Of a stretch of DNA of 64,000 nucleotides, positions 6,513-14,823 are shown in pieces; position 1 is the first letter of the stretch, and each line of letters begins with the position of its first letter. The stretch is taken from contig CAYGVI010000003.1 in NCBI GenBank assembly GCA_964353335.1, positions 62,001 through 126,000 on the forward strand, given 5' to 3'. Below the pieces are notes generated by a model that saw only the letters and a program-made list of their open reading frames with translations, was not told the origin of the DNA and made no database searches. Position numbers and translations under genes: made by a program. Source of the stretch: JAWAAW01 sp964353335. GTDB taxonomy: Archaea > Nanobdellota > Nanobdellia > Woesearchaeales > ARS49.

Positions 6513-8360
6513 ATGAGCGTTCTTTTCCCTCACGAGCAAGTGAGAACTGTCCAAAAGCAGATGATGGATGACGTAAGCGAAGCCCTGGAAAAGCGGAAAC
6601 ACCTTGTTGTCCACGCTCCAACAGGGCTTGGAAAGACAGCTGCGACACTAAGCCCTGCCTTGGCGCTCGCATTGAAGCGCGATTTGACTGTTTTCTTCCT
6701 GACATCGCGCCACACCCAGCACAAGATTGTCCTTGACACTCTCCAAGCCATAAGAAAAAAGCACAAGACAGATTCAATCGCCACATCAATCATCGGGAAA
6801 AAATGGATGTGCACCCAGCCGGGTGTCACAACAATGCGCTCAAATGACTTTTTCGCATACTGCAAGGCGCTGAGGGAGAGCAACAGCTGCGAGCAGTACG
6901 AGAATGTAAAGCAGAAAAATAACATGCAGTGCGATATAACCCTGAAAGAGATTGAAAAAGAGGCGCCATTGCCAACTGAAGATGTCATCGCGCGCTGCAG
7001 CGAAAAAAAGCTGTGCCCTTACGAAATGTCCATTCTGCTTGCTGAGAAATCAAAAGTCATTGTGACAGACTATTATTACCTTTTGCACCCGCACATCCGC
7101 AATTCCTTCCTGAAAAAGATAAAGAAAAGTCTTGAACAGGCAATCATTATTTTCGACGAAGGCCACAACCTCCCAAACAGGGCAAGGGAGCTGATGACAC
7201 AGAGAATTTCTTCAAGATTAATCCAGGCTGCTGCAAAAGAGGCAAAGAAATACAAGTTTGATGACCTTGCAATGGCAATGACAGAGCTCAATGCAGTGCT
7301 GGAAAATCTCTCTGAAGAACTCCAAATCAACGGCGAAAAGCTTGTGAAGCGCGAGCAGTTCATTGATGCTGTCTCAAAATTCGCTGATTCAGAAGAGCTT
7401 GTCACAAAGCTTGACGTTGCTGCAGACATTGTGCGCGAGGACAAGCAGAAAAGCTGGCTTGGGTACATTGCCGAGTTCCTTGAGCTCTGGCCAGAAGGAG
7501 ATGAAGGCTTCTCAAGAATACTGGTAAAACAAAATAACAACATCCAGCTCAGCAAAAGATGCCTTGACCCCTCGCTTGCCACAAAAGAGCTGATGGAGCA
7601 GGCTTACTCAACAATTACAATGTCAGGAACTCTTTCGCCGGCAAACATGTTCGCTGACCTCCTTGGCATTCCTGCTGACAGGCGCGTCACAAAAGAATAT
7701 CCCTCACCGTTTCCAACTCAAAACCGCCTTGCACTGGTTGTTCCAAGGACAACAACAAAGTTTTCCCAGCGCTCTGACTCGCAGTTCAAGTCAATCGCAG
7801 AATATTGCGCCAAATTGACAAATGCAATTCCTGGCTGCACTGCGATTTTCTTCCCAAGCTACCAGATACGCGACACTGTCAACAATATTTTCTCATCGCT
7901 GAGCAAAAAAACACTTTTCCTTGAGCAGCCAAACATGACAAAGGAGCAAAAGCAGGATTTTCTTGAACGCTTTAAAAAATACCAGGACTCAGGCGCAGTC
8001 ATGCTCGCTGTTGCGTCAGGAAGCTTTGGCGAGGGGATAGATTTGCCCGGAGTCCTCAAGGGCGTTGTCATTGTCGGGCTTCCACTTGACCGCCCAAACC
8101 TTGAAACACAGCAATTGATAGAATACTATGACAAGAAGTTCGGCAAGGGATGGGATTATGGCTACACAATGCCTGCGCTTACAAAATGCATGCAGAACGC
8201 GGGAAGATGCATCCGCTCAGAAACAGACCGCGGCGTGATTATCTTCCTTGACGAGCGCTATGCCTGGCCAAGATACTTCACCTGCTTCCCAAGCGACTGG
8301 CAGTTAAAGATAGCAGTTGACCCTATGCCCCAGATTGGAAGTTTTTTCGCGAAAAGTTAA
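6513..8360 (+). CDS. Rad3/XPD/DinG-type DNA helicase
   Basis: 615 residues. Superfamily 2 iron-sulfur helicase: Walker A APTGLGKT (35-42); a cysteine-rich insertion with C100, C117, C126, C162 and C168, four of which would bind a 4Fe-4S cluster; motif II as DEGH (215-218) in place of the usual DEAH; motif III region TMSGTLSP; and motif VI QNAGRCIRSETDRG near the C-terminus. These enzymes unwind DNA 5' to 3' in repair. The ATG at 6513 is 26.5 nt from TTTAAA (6484-6489), so I prefer it to the TTG seven codons upstream. Encoded alone, before an acidic zinc-binding protein. Confidence 0.9.
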   Translation: MSVLFPHEQVRTVQKQMMDDVSEALEKRKHLVVHAPTGLGKTAATLSPALALALKRDLTVFFLTSRHTQHKIVLDTLQAIRKKHKTDSIATSIIGKKWMCTQPGVTTMRSNDFFAYCKALRESNSCEQYENVKQKNNMQCDITLKEIEKEAPLPTEDVIARCSEKKLCPYEMSILLAEKSKVIVTDYYYLLHPHIRNSFLKKIKKSLEQAIIIFDEGHNLPNRARELMTQRISSRLIQAAAKEAKKYKFDDLAMAMTELNAVLENLSEELQINGEKLVKREQFIDAVSKFADSEELVTKLDVAADIVREDKQKSWLGYIAEFLELWPEGDEGFSRILVKQNNNIQLSKRCLDPSLATKELMEQAYSTITMSGTLSPANMFADLLGIPADRRVTKEYPSPFPTQNRLALVVPRTTTKFSQRSDSQFKSIAEYCAKLTNAIPGCTAIFFPSYQIRDTVNNIFSSLSKKTLFLEQPNMTKEQKQDFLERFKKYQDSGAVMLAVASGSFGEGIDLPGVLKGVVIVGLPLDRPNLETQQLIEYYDKKFGKGWDYGYTMPALTKCMQNAGRCIRSETDRGVIIFLDERYAWPRYFTCFPSDWQLKIAVDPMPQIGSFFAKS

Positions 8361-8386
8361 TATACTGTCACATTTGCCCTCTGAAC

Positions 8387-8767
8387 ATGCCAAACAATAA
8401 GGAAAGCGTCTTTGAAAAGAGAAAAACAGACGACGAGGATATTTCTGAGGAAAAAGACACTGAAGGCGATGAGCACGACGAGACTCCTGAAGAGGTTGAG
8501 TCAAAGATGCAAACCGGCAAAAAGGAAGCTGACACTTACACAGAGGAAGGAAGGGAAGAATTGCTGGAAGACGACGAAGTGAGCCCGGCGGAGGAAGGTT
8601 TCGCAGAAGGCGAAGAGGAAGCAGAGAAAGCCCACTGCGCAGGATGCGGCAAAGTGCTAGGCCAGGACAAGAAAACAATCATAGAAAAGGAATTTGACCA
8701 TAAAATAGTCTTATTCTGCTCTGAAACGTGCGCAAAAGCAGGCAGGCAGCACGGCAAGAAGCGCTGA
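8387..8767 (+). CDS. acidic protein with C-terminal TRASH-like zinc motif
   Basis: 126 residues. The first 80 are very acidic and probably disordered (EEKDTEGDEHDETPEEVE). The end has C-A-G-C-G-K, then FDHKIVLFCSETCAKAG, the C-x2-C...F-C-S-x2-C layout of TRASH/MYM-type zinc modules, which are often metal sensors or chaperones. TTAATATAC near 8357-8365 is 26 nt upstream, so the ATG is probably the first base of the transcript. The next gene starts 2 nt after the stop. The metal-binding role is inferred. Confidence 0.65.
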   Translation: MPNNKESVFEKRKTDDEDISEEKDTEGDEHDETPEEVESKMQTGKKEADTYTEEGREELLEDDEVSPAEEGFAEGEEEAEKAHCAGCGKVLGQDKKTIIEKEFDHKIVLFCSETCAKAGRQHGKKR

Positions 8768-8769
8768 AT

Positions 8770-9159
8770 ATGGATAATTTCAGTAAATTGCTTGGTGAAT
8801 TGAAAAAACTAAATCTTCCCAGTGACCAGTTTGCAATTTTCGGCAGCGGTCCTTTGGCAGTGAGAAACATCCGCGATGTTGATGACCTTGATGTGATTGT
8901 AAAACCGGATTTGTGGAAGGAATTGTGCAAGAAGCATGAGAATGAAAACAACAAGGTAATCCACATAGGCAGGATTGACCTGTTCAGGCAGTGGATACCT
9001 TGGTTTGATGACATAATCCCTGTGATTGACTCTGCAGACATAATAGACGGCATCCGCTATGTGAACCTGGAATACCTGCTTAAATGGAAAAAAGCAATGA
9101 ACCGGGAAAAAGACCAGAAGGATATCATGCTAATAAACGAATTTCTAAAAAATAAGTAA
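8770..9159 (+). CDS. nucleotidyltransferase-fold protein
   Basis: 129 residues. FAIFGSGPLAVRNIRDVDDLDVIV carries the pol-beta-type signature G-S-G followed by D-D-L-D-V, and the rest alternates strands and helices as in minimal nucleotidyltransferases, some of which are antitoxin-like or kanamycin-transferase-like. The G-S is followed by GPLAVR rather than the usual helix, so activity is uncertain. Start ATG 8770 lies 2 nt after the previous stop, in an apparent operon with the TRASH-like protein; an upstream in-frame ATG lies inside that gene and was rejected. Confidence 0.65.
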   Translation: MDNFSKLLGELKKLNLPSDQFAIFGSGPLAVRNIRDVDDLDVIVKPDLWKELCKKHENENNKVIHIGRIDLFRQWIPWFDDIIPVIDSADIIDGIRYVNLEYLLKWKKAMNREKDQKDIMLINEFLKNK

Positions 9160-9167
9160 AAAAATCA

Positions 9168-10148
9168 TCAGGCAGATGTGCTGACTTTTGTCTTCAAAGG
9201 CTCCTTTACTTCCTTGACGTCCTTTGTCCACTCAAGCAGCTGGCCTGTAAGCACAAGTGTTTCCTGTGGCAGGTAGTCCATGCGCGTCAGGACAAACTGG
9301 TTGTCATTTGCCTCTGCAATCCTGAATGTCTCAGGGACGACAAACTCCCCTCCTTCCGGAAGCGGAACTGCCTTCTTGACAACCTCGCCTATCCTTGCGG
9401 CATAAGTGACATTAAGCCTTCCAACGCCAAGCCTCACAGTTGCCTCTCCAAGCTCTGTGTGGATTATCTGGCCGTCAACAGGGTTGTGCCTGAACACCAG
9501 GTCATTGTACGAAGCAGCGAGCAGCATTGAGTTCCATTCAAGCGATGGAAGCTTGTAGGACTTGCCTTCCACAACCACAGGGTCGCAGACAATGTTGTTG
9601 TTCTCTGACACGTTCACGACTTTGTAAGGCCATGGGAAGAACGGGTTTGAAACAACCGCGTTTATTACCGGCTTTTTCTTGAAATATTTCTCAAATGCAG
9701 TCTCTGTGAAAGTCTGGTAGCGCGGAATCGGCAGGTTGCGCGAAATATACCTTGTCCTGTTGACAACAATCTTTATCACAGGCTCGCTCGGCTCAATCAC
9801 TTTTGTGAAGTTTTCGCCAAGCTCGGCGCCCATAATCGCATTATCAAATCCCTTTACCTTTCCGCTCTGCCCGACAATGAACCTGAATGGGCCCTTTGAG
9901 AATGTTGAAATGTTATTCTCATTTGCCAAAGCCTCATCATTAGTGTCAATTACAGTCCCGTTTGACATTGTAAGGACAAAGTTTATCGCGACCATGTCCC
10001 CTTGTGCAACGCCTGCCTTCTCAACAACAGGCGGAATTGCAGGCTCTGCTTGTGCAGGCGCCTTGAAATAATACCACAATCCGCCGGCTACAATAACTAT
10101 GAGGATTATCCAGAACATAACACTTTTTTTCTGCTTCTTTTTTGCCAT
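9168..10148 (-). CDS. membrane-anchored FKBP-type peptidyl-prolyl isomerase
   Basis: 326 residues. A lysine-rich start (MAKKKQKK) precedes one membrane anchor at about 9-27, so the rest faces outward. Residues about 48-115 begin like FKBP: GDMVAINFVLTMSNGTVIDTN, then PFRFIVGQSGKVKGFDNAI and MGAELGENFTKVI. The large insertion and C-terminal part resemble the longer archaeal FKBPs. It should help fold exported proteins. It is the last gene of an operon with EF-1 beta and a zinc-ribbon protein; GGTGAT precedes its ATG. A second extracytoplasmic FKBP domain is fused to AglB at 60.7-61.05 kb. Confidence 0.85.
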   Translation of the reverse strand: MAKKKQKKSVMFWIILIVIVAGGLWYYFKAPAQAEPAIPPVVEKAGVAQGDMVAINFVLTMSNGTVIDTNDEALANENNISTFSKGPFRFIVGQSGKVKGFDNAIMGAELGENFTKVIEPSEPVIKIVVNRTRYISRNLPIPRYQTFTETAFEKYFKKKPVINAVVSNPFFPWPYKVVNVSENNNIVCDPVVVEGKSYKLPSLEWNSMLLAASYNDLVFRHNPVDGQIIHTELGEATVRLGVGRLNVTYAARIGEVVKKAVPLPEGGEFVVPETFRIAEANDNQFVLTRMDYLPQETLVLTGQLLEWTKDVKEVKEPLKTKVSTSA

Positions 10149-10152
10149 GTTA

Positions 10153-10428
10153 TCACCCTATTGTGCGCCTTACGTCTGTTATGCGCACAGAAGCAACGCC
10201 TGTGAGCTCTGAGATTTTTTTCTCAAGTTCATCAGGGATGCCCTTTGACTCATCCATTATGAATATGATTTTCAGCGCCTTAAGCCCGAAAGCCATTGGC
10301 TCTATCTCAACCTTTCCGACGTCTCCGCCGTACTCAGCCACTTTTTTTGAAGCCTCTTCCTCAAGCTTCTTGAGGTCAACATCAGGGCTGTCTGGATTGA
10401 TTGTGAGTGTGACAACAATGCGCGCCAT
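10153..10428 (-). CDS. ef1b: elongation factor 1-beta (aEF-1B)
   Basis: 91 residues, the normal archaeal length. MARIVVTLTINPDSPDVDL and the C-terminal KIIFIMDESKGIPDELEKK, ending SVRITDVRRTIG, are family hallmarks. It is the guanine-nucleotide exchange factor that reloads EF-1 alpha with GTP. The ATG overlaps the TGA of the zinc-ribbon gene, and the FKBP gene follows 4 nt after its stop, so three genes form one operon. Confidence 0.93.
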   Translation of the reverse strand: MARIVVTLTINPDSPDVDLKKLEEEASKKVAEYGGDVGKVEIEPMAFGLKALKIIFIMDESKGIPDELEKKISELTGVASVRITDVRRTIG

Positions 10429-10604
10429 CAGTTCGGTCCCTCAAAGCTGCACTCAGGGCACGTGTACTTTGCCGCGAGCCTTCTGCACCGCTCGCATCTG
10501 ATCACTTCCTGCTTTGTGCATTGCGGGCACTTGAACCTTGCAGTGCCCTGGACGTTTGTAACCTCAGTCTTGCACGAACTGCATTTTTCAATATTGTTTG
10601 CCAT
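10428..10604 (-). CDS. small zinc-ribbon protein (HVO_2753 type)
   Basis: 58 residues with four C-x2-C pairs: CSSC, CPQC, CERC and CPEC, forming two zinc ribbons. The ending CPECSFEGPN and the position directly before EF-1 beta are typical of the archaeal family that includes Haloferax HVO_2753, thought to bind RNA. The ATG at 10604 is about 26 nt from CTTTTTAAG (minus strand), so the mRNA is probably leaderless. A longer reading extends upstream but has no family support. Confidence 0.85.
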   Translation of the reverse strand: MANNIEKCSSCKTEVTNVQGTARFKCPQCTKQEVIRCERCRRLAAKYTCPECSFEGPN

Positions 10605-10725
10605 GCACTTCCGGGTATAGGGAGTGCTTAAAAAGCTTATGGTTTTGTCGTCCAGACCATCTCGGGGCGTTATCATTGGGAAGGAACGATAAAAGTTCTT
10701 AAAGGCAGGCACTACCTCATCGTCG

Positions 10726-12705
10726 ATGGTTGTTCGGATAGAACCGCCTATGGGGAGTGGGATGGCGGCATTGTTCGGTCTTTTCTCTAGGTCTTCCCCT
10801 CAGGAGCAGAAGGCGCGCCTTGAGGATGTTTCTTTGACGCTTAGGCAGAAGCAGAAAGAGCTTCGCGCGATTGAGGGCCAGATTGACGAGCTCAGGGCAA
10901 AGGCAGAAGCTGCAGAGGAGCTTGACTCCCACATAAAGGCGCAGCAGGACGCGCTTGCAGAGCTTCACGCAAAGGCAGAGCAGAAGCTTGAGGAGTTCAA
11001 GCGCGCAGAGTCAGAGTTTGGCGCGCGTGAGGCAAGAGTACTGCAGGTTGAGCAGGAGCTTCACGAACAGCAAACTGTCTTCGAAGAAAAGCTAAGGCTC
11101 CTCAAAGAAAAAGAAGAGGCATTGCTCCAGCGCGAGGATGTTATTGAAGAGCGCAAGAACCGCGCAGAGCAGATAGAGCACGCAATAAAGCACGCAGAAG
11201 TGCCATTGGAGCGCAGGAGAAAAAGGATTGAGGCGCAGATTGCGGTTGAGGAAAAGAAGCTTGGCGAGCTGAAGTCAGCAAGGCTTTCAGCGCTTGAACG
11301 AAGGCAGCAGTATCTCACTTCTATCAATGCAAAAGAGGAGCAGAGGCTCAAGGAGCTGAAAAAGGTTGCTGGAGAGGCAAAGCGCGATGCCGCAGCCCAG
11401 CGCAGCGAACTCACGCTCATGGAACAGCAGAAATCCAAGCTTATGCAGGTCGGAAAGGAACTGGCTGTTGCAAGGGAAGCGCTTGCAAAGAAGGCAGGAG
11501 CTGTCCTCCAGCAGGAAAAGGAAATCAGTGCGCGGGAAACAGATTTGGAAACGCAGGCAGCCAAGCTTGGCCAGCAGATATCTGCTCTTGAGGAAGCAAA
11601 GCGCATGATTCTCGCTTCACAGCAGATAAAGCAGGAGGCAGAGCGCACTGTTGAGGACAACAGGCGCGCAATAGAGGAAGCACACAGGCTTATGGATGAG
11701 AATTCAAAGAAGCTTGGGGAAATCCGCGAGAAAGAGCTCACTGTTGCAAAGGCACAGCAGGAGCTTGAGACAACCAGGCATGATGTTGAGTCAAAGCTTC
11801 AGCAGATAAGCTCAAAGGAAAAGAACGCTGTCAAGAAGGAAATGGAATGGCTTGAGCACCAGACCCACATCACAGGGCTTATTGAGCAGCTTGAGAAGTC
11901 AAAGCGCGACCTTGAGTCCACAGCTGCCGAGCACATGGGAGAGTTCGCAAACATGAAGAGCGAGTGGGAAACAACAGTCAATGCATTGCACGACGTAAAG
12001 CCGTTCATAACATCACAGAAAGCAGAGCTCAACAGGCTTGTCAAGGGCGACATAAACGCATTGAGAAGCAAGGAGCAGGAAGTGATGCAAATCATAACTG
12101 ACTTTGAGGCAGACAGGCGCAAGCTTGAGAGGGAGGAGAGGCTTGTCAATGCAAGGCTCAGGGAAATTGAAAGGGCGCGCGTCAGTCTTGACAAGGCAAA
12201 CAGCACTCTCAAGTCAAGGGCTTCTGAGATTGTCAGGCAGGAAACTCTTGCCAAGAAGCTGATTACAGAGGCAGAGAAGGCAAGGGCTCTCAAAACAGAT
12301 GTTCCAAGGCTCAAAAAAGAGGCAGCACAGCTCAAGAAAGAGATTGCAATACTCAGCAAGACCGCGGCAAAGCACGGAATACGCGTTGTCAGGCTTGAGC
12401 CAAAAGTGCATCCTGCGAGAATCCTGCACACCCCAAGGATTGAGCGCATTGAACGCGCTGCTCCTGCATTGAAGCACGGACGCGCAGTCCGCGAGCCTGC
12501 AGTTGCTGCTGAAACAACAAGGGATGAGCTTCAGGAAATGATTGCAGGTGCAAAGGCAAGCATTGAGTCGCACGATGTCAATGCCGCAATGAGAATACTT
12601 GACGACCTTGAAACAGCAGCAAGAAGGATGAGCGAGGAAGACCGCAGGCACCTCGCCTACGAAATCCGCGACCTCAGAACAAGCATCAAGCTCGCGATGC
12701 TTTGA
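10726..12705 (+). CDS. long coiled-coil protein
   Basis: 659 residues, almost all heptad-rich helix from about 25 to 560 (for example KARLEDVSLTLRQKQKELR), with a short hydrophobic N-terminus (GSGMAALFGLFSRS) that is too weak for a sure membrane anchor. A linker at about 560-610 and a small helical C-terminal domain follow. There is no ATPase head, so it is not an SMC protein by itself. CTTAAA at 10698-10703 is 25.5 nt before the ATG, consistent with a leaderless start. A scaffold or cytoskeletal role is possible; function unknown. Confidence 0.75.
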   Translation: MVVRIEPPMGSGMAALFGLFSRSSPQEQKARLEDVSLTLRQKQKELRAIEGQIDELRAKAEAAEELDSHIKAQQDALAELHAKAEQKLEEFKRAESEFGAREARVLQVEQELHEQQTVFEEKLRLLKEKEEALLQREDVIEERKNRAEQIEHAIKHAEVPLERRRKRIEAQIAVEEKKLGELKSARLSALERRQQYLTSINAKEEQRLKELKKVAGEAKRDAAAQRSELTLMEQQKSKLMQVGKELAVAREALAKKAGAVLQQEKEISARETDLETQAAKLGQQISALEEAKRMILASQQIKQEAERTVEDNRRAIEEAHRLMDENSKKLGEIREKELTVAKAQQELETTRHDVESKLQQISSKEKNAVKKEMEWLEHQTHITGLIEQLEKSKRDLESTAAEHMGEFANMKSEWETTVNALHDVKPFITSQKAELNRLVKGDINALRSKEQEVMQIITDFEADRRKLEREERLVNARLREIERARVSLDKANSTLKSRASEIVRQETLAKKLITEAEKARALKTDVPRLKKEAAQLKKEIAILSKTAAKHGIRVVRLEPKVHPARILHTPRIERIERAAPALKHGRAVREPAVAAETTRDELQEMIAGAKASIESHDVNAAMRILDDLETAARRMSEEDRRHLAYEIRDLRTSIKLAML

Positions 12706-12710
12706 GCAGG

Positions 12711-13322
12711 TTATTCTCCATCAGCATCTGAATCATCTTCACCATCTGACTGGAGTTCTTCCTGCCTGTCCTCAAGGAATTGCTCGTAAAGATCAAATGT
12801 TGTTTTTGTGCAGAACGGCCTGAGCCTTGGCTTGTCATTTAACAGGATATATTCAAGCATCTGGTGCGGTGATTTTTTAAGCATCTGCCTTACTGCTGAA
12901 AACCCGAGCGGGGTTGCCATCCAAGTGTAATCAAGGTCATTGAATGTTCCCAGGACAATGTCTTTTTTGAAGCGCTCATTGTCGCCCAATGCCCAGTTGT
13001 CATGCACTGAAACATAATAAATGATTTTTTCAGCCTTGTCCTCAGGATAATTCAACTGCTTCAGGATGCCTTCTGCTATTTTCGCCCCTGCTTCCATGTG
13101 GGCTTTTCTCACATCAATGTCAAAACACCTGTCTTTCTCAACAGCAGAATATCCTGTATCATGAAGAATTACCAGCGGAACAAGCAGTGAACGGTCAATG
13201 CTCTCCATATTGCAAACAAGCGTTGCCGCATTCATCATCCAGTCTATGTGATCCAAATCAGAAGGCCTTCCTTTCTTGTAGTGCGGCTCTGCAAGTTCCA
13301 ATATCTTTGAATAATCTTCCAT
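12711..13322 (-). CDS. HD-domain phosphohydrolase
   Basis: 203 residues. HD residues: H in DHIDWMMNAA, the HD doublet in LVILHDTGYS, H in RKAHMEAGAKIAE and a late H in YYVSVHDNWALGD. The order fits single-domain HD hydrolases acting on nucleotides or phospho-metabolites. The C-terminal 25 residues are acidic (EELQSDGEDDSDADGE). It is unlike the HD protein at 3007 apart from the motifs. It sits between the coiled-coil gene (convergent) and rtcA, which reads in the same direction 37 nt upstream. Confidence 0.8.
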   Translation of the reverse strand: MEDYSKILELAEPHYKKGRPSDLDHIDWMMNAATLVCNMESIDRSLLVPLVILHDTGYSAVEKDRCFDIDVRKAHMEAGAKIAEGILKQLNYPEDKAEKIIYYVSVHDNWALGDNERFKKDIVLGTFNDLDYTWMATPLGFSAVRQMLKKSPHQMLEYILLNDKPRLRPFCTKTTFDLYEQFLEDRQEELQSDGEDDSDADGE

Positions 13323-13359
13323 AGAACGTTATGTGTATTGGTTTTTATTAAGCTTGGCA

Positions 13360-14397
13360 TCATTCAGAAGAAATCACACTGCCCTCAACCTTGAACTTTA
13401 CAGGCAAAAACTTCTCAACAACGTAAATGTTTGTCGTTGTGTGCTTTGTTACTGCCTGCACTTTTACAGCGCTTGGCGCAAACAAAGCCATCCAGGGAAT
13501 TAAATTGTCAGCCAGATGCACATCAACAGGCGCTTTTGACTCAATTGCATCAATAAGCTTCTTTGCAGCCCGCTTTCCAACTTCTTCTGCAGGTGTTCCT
13601 TTCTCTCCAAGCTCATCAGCGCCGATTATAATGGGGCTGGCAACATCAATGTCCTCTTTCTTTTTGGAAAAAACAGCCCAAAGTGTGATTCCAGAACCTG
13701 TTGAAAGCGAATCAGAATATTCTTTTCTTATTGTGACTGGGCATTTAAGCCCTGCAAGCAATTGCTGTGCAGCGACTGCCTGCCTTTCTGCCACGCGCAC
13801 CCCTTCCAAATCCTTTGAGGCGTGCGATATTCCCTTGATGTGAATCATGTTGTGCTGCTCCAGAATCTCAATGCCTTTCTTTTCCTCTTTTGGTTTCACG
13901 CGGATAACAACTTTGCCGTTGCCTTTCGGATAATACCCCCTTCGTTCTGTCTTTACAGAAATCTCAGCCCATCTTCTCAATTGTGGAACAAGAACTTCTG
14001 AGAAATAATCGACTGGCATTGACCACGCCACATCTGTTCCTCCAATCACTTCTATCTTCATCTGCTTTCCTGACATTATGCATGGTAAAAGAACAGCCTG
14101 CAAAAACAAAGTGATTGACCCTGCTGTCTCAATATCAACAGAAAGATTTCTTCCTTTCAAAGGTTTTGGAATAAAAGTGAGCTCTGTTGAGCCAAGCTCT
14201 GCTCCTGTTGCCTCTGCACCTGAAAGCTTCTGCAAAGCAGTTATGCAGTTCAGGTGCTGCATTTTCAGCCCTGGCTTGTCCCTTCCTGCGCGAATATTGG
14301 TTACGTGGAAAGGCTGCTGTGTGATTTGTGACAAGGCAAGCGCAGTCCTGACTATCTGCCCGCCTCCTTCGCCAAGAGTTCCGTCTAATTCAATCAT
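13360..14397 (-). CDS. rtcA: RNA 3'-terminal phosphate cyclase
   Basis: 345 residues, the normal length. The start MIELDGTLGEGGGQIVRTAL, then RAGRDKPGLKMQHLN, the segment ETAGSITLFLQAVLLP, and the catalytic-histidine region ADNLIPWMALFAP are RtcA hallmarks. It converts RNA 3'-phosphates to 2',3'-cyclic phosphates using ATP through a covalent adenylate. The start is preceded by a leader in which AGGAG is locked in an 11-bp hairpin; a TATA box at 14484-14491 would give a 63-nt leader. No rtcB is present in the window. Confidence 0.93.
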   Translation of the reverse strand: MIELDGTLGEGGGQIVRTALALSQITQQPFHVTNIRAGRDKPGLKMQHLNCITALQKLSGAEATGAELGSTELTFIPKPLKGRNLSVDIETAGSITLFLQAVLLPCIMSGKQMKIEVIGGTDVAWSMPVDYFSEVLVPQLRRWAEISVKTERRGYYPKGNGKVVIRVKPKEEKKGIEILEQHNMIHIKGISHASKDLEGVRVAERQAVAAQQLLAGLKCPVTIRKEYSDSLSTGSGITLWAVFSKKKEDIDVASPIIIGADELGEKGTPAEEVGKRAAKKLIDAIESKAPVDVHLADNLIPWMALFAPSAVKVQAVTKHTTTNIYVVEKFLPVKFKVEGSVISSE

Positions 14398-14398
14398 G

Positions 14399-14507
14399 TC
14401 GGAAACTCCTGTACGAAAACAATTCGCTTTATCCTGTTAGTAAGCACGGAGTTTCCGAGCATGCTCAAGAACCACCACAAGAAGTATAAATTACTGGCGG
14501 TTCTTGA
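14399..14507. repeat. double-hairpin repeat, copy A (rtcA leader and promoter)
   Basis: Three parts: inverted repeat TCGGAAACTCC (14399-14409) with GGAGTTTCCGA (14448-14458), 11 bp perfect; palindrome GAGCATGCTC (14457-14466); inverted repeat TCAAGAACCACC (14465-14476) with GGCGGTTCTTGA (14496-14507), one mismatch. The same order occurs at 42256-42315. On the minus strand the second repeat brackets the rtcA TATA box and the first holds its ribosome-binding site. Confidence 0.6.
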
Positions 14508-14549
14508 CATAATAAAAAATAAAAGAAAAAGAAAGTATAAAAGCTTTTA

Positions 14550-14771
14550 CTACAGCTCGAGGTTTTGGACGTCGCTCAGCTCCTGGTCAAGCGTGTCCAG
14601 GTCTGCGGTGTCCATGTCAGTGCTTATCGAGTCGACATCAATAACTTCTGCCGATATCGCATTGACATCCTTGTCTGTTCCTGTGGTGCCTGCAAATGGC
14701 GTTCCTTTCGGAGCGCAGCCTGCTACCACAAGCAGCACGAGCATTGCAACAATTACGAGTGTCTTTCTCAT
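14550..14771 (-). CDS. small acidic lipoprotein
   Basis: 73 residues. MRKTLVIVAMLVLLVVAGCA is a signal peptide with lipobox VAGC. The mature part of about 55 residues is acidic with repeated D-x-D/S-x-x-D patterns (DVDSISTDMDTADLDTLDQE). No family is recognised. It lies between the secreted coiled-coil gene upstream and rtcA downstream on the same strand, each separated by gaps that contain their own signals. Confidence 0.65.
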   Translation of the reverse strand: MRKTLVIVAMLVLLVVAGCAPKGTPFAGTTGTDKDVNAISAEVIDVDSISTDMDTADLDTLDQELSDVQNLEL

Positions 14772-14823
14772 TCAACCACCTTTGGTTTTATGCGGAGTTA
14801 TTGCTATTTAAACCTTTGCAGGC

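Noticed and set aside
10726..12705. SMC or Rad50-type ATPase suggested by the long coiled coil
   Set aside because: No Walker A, Walker B or signature motif is present at either end.
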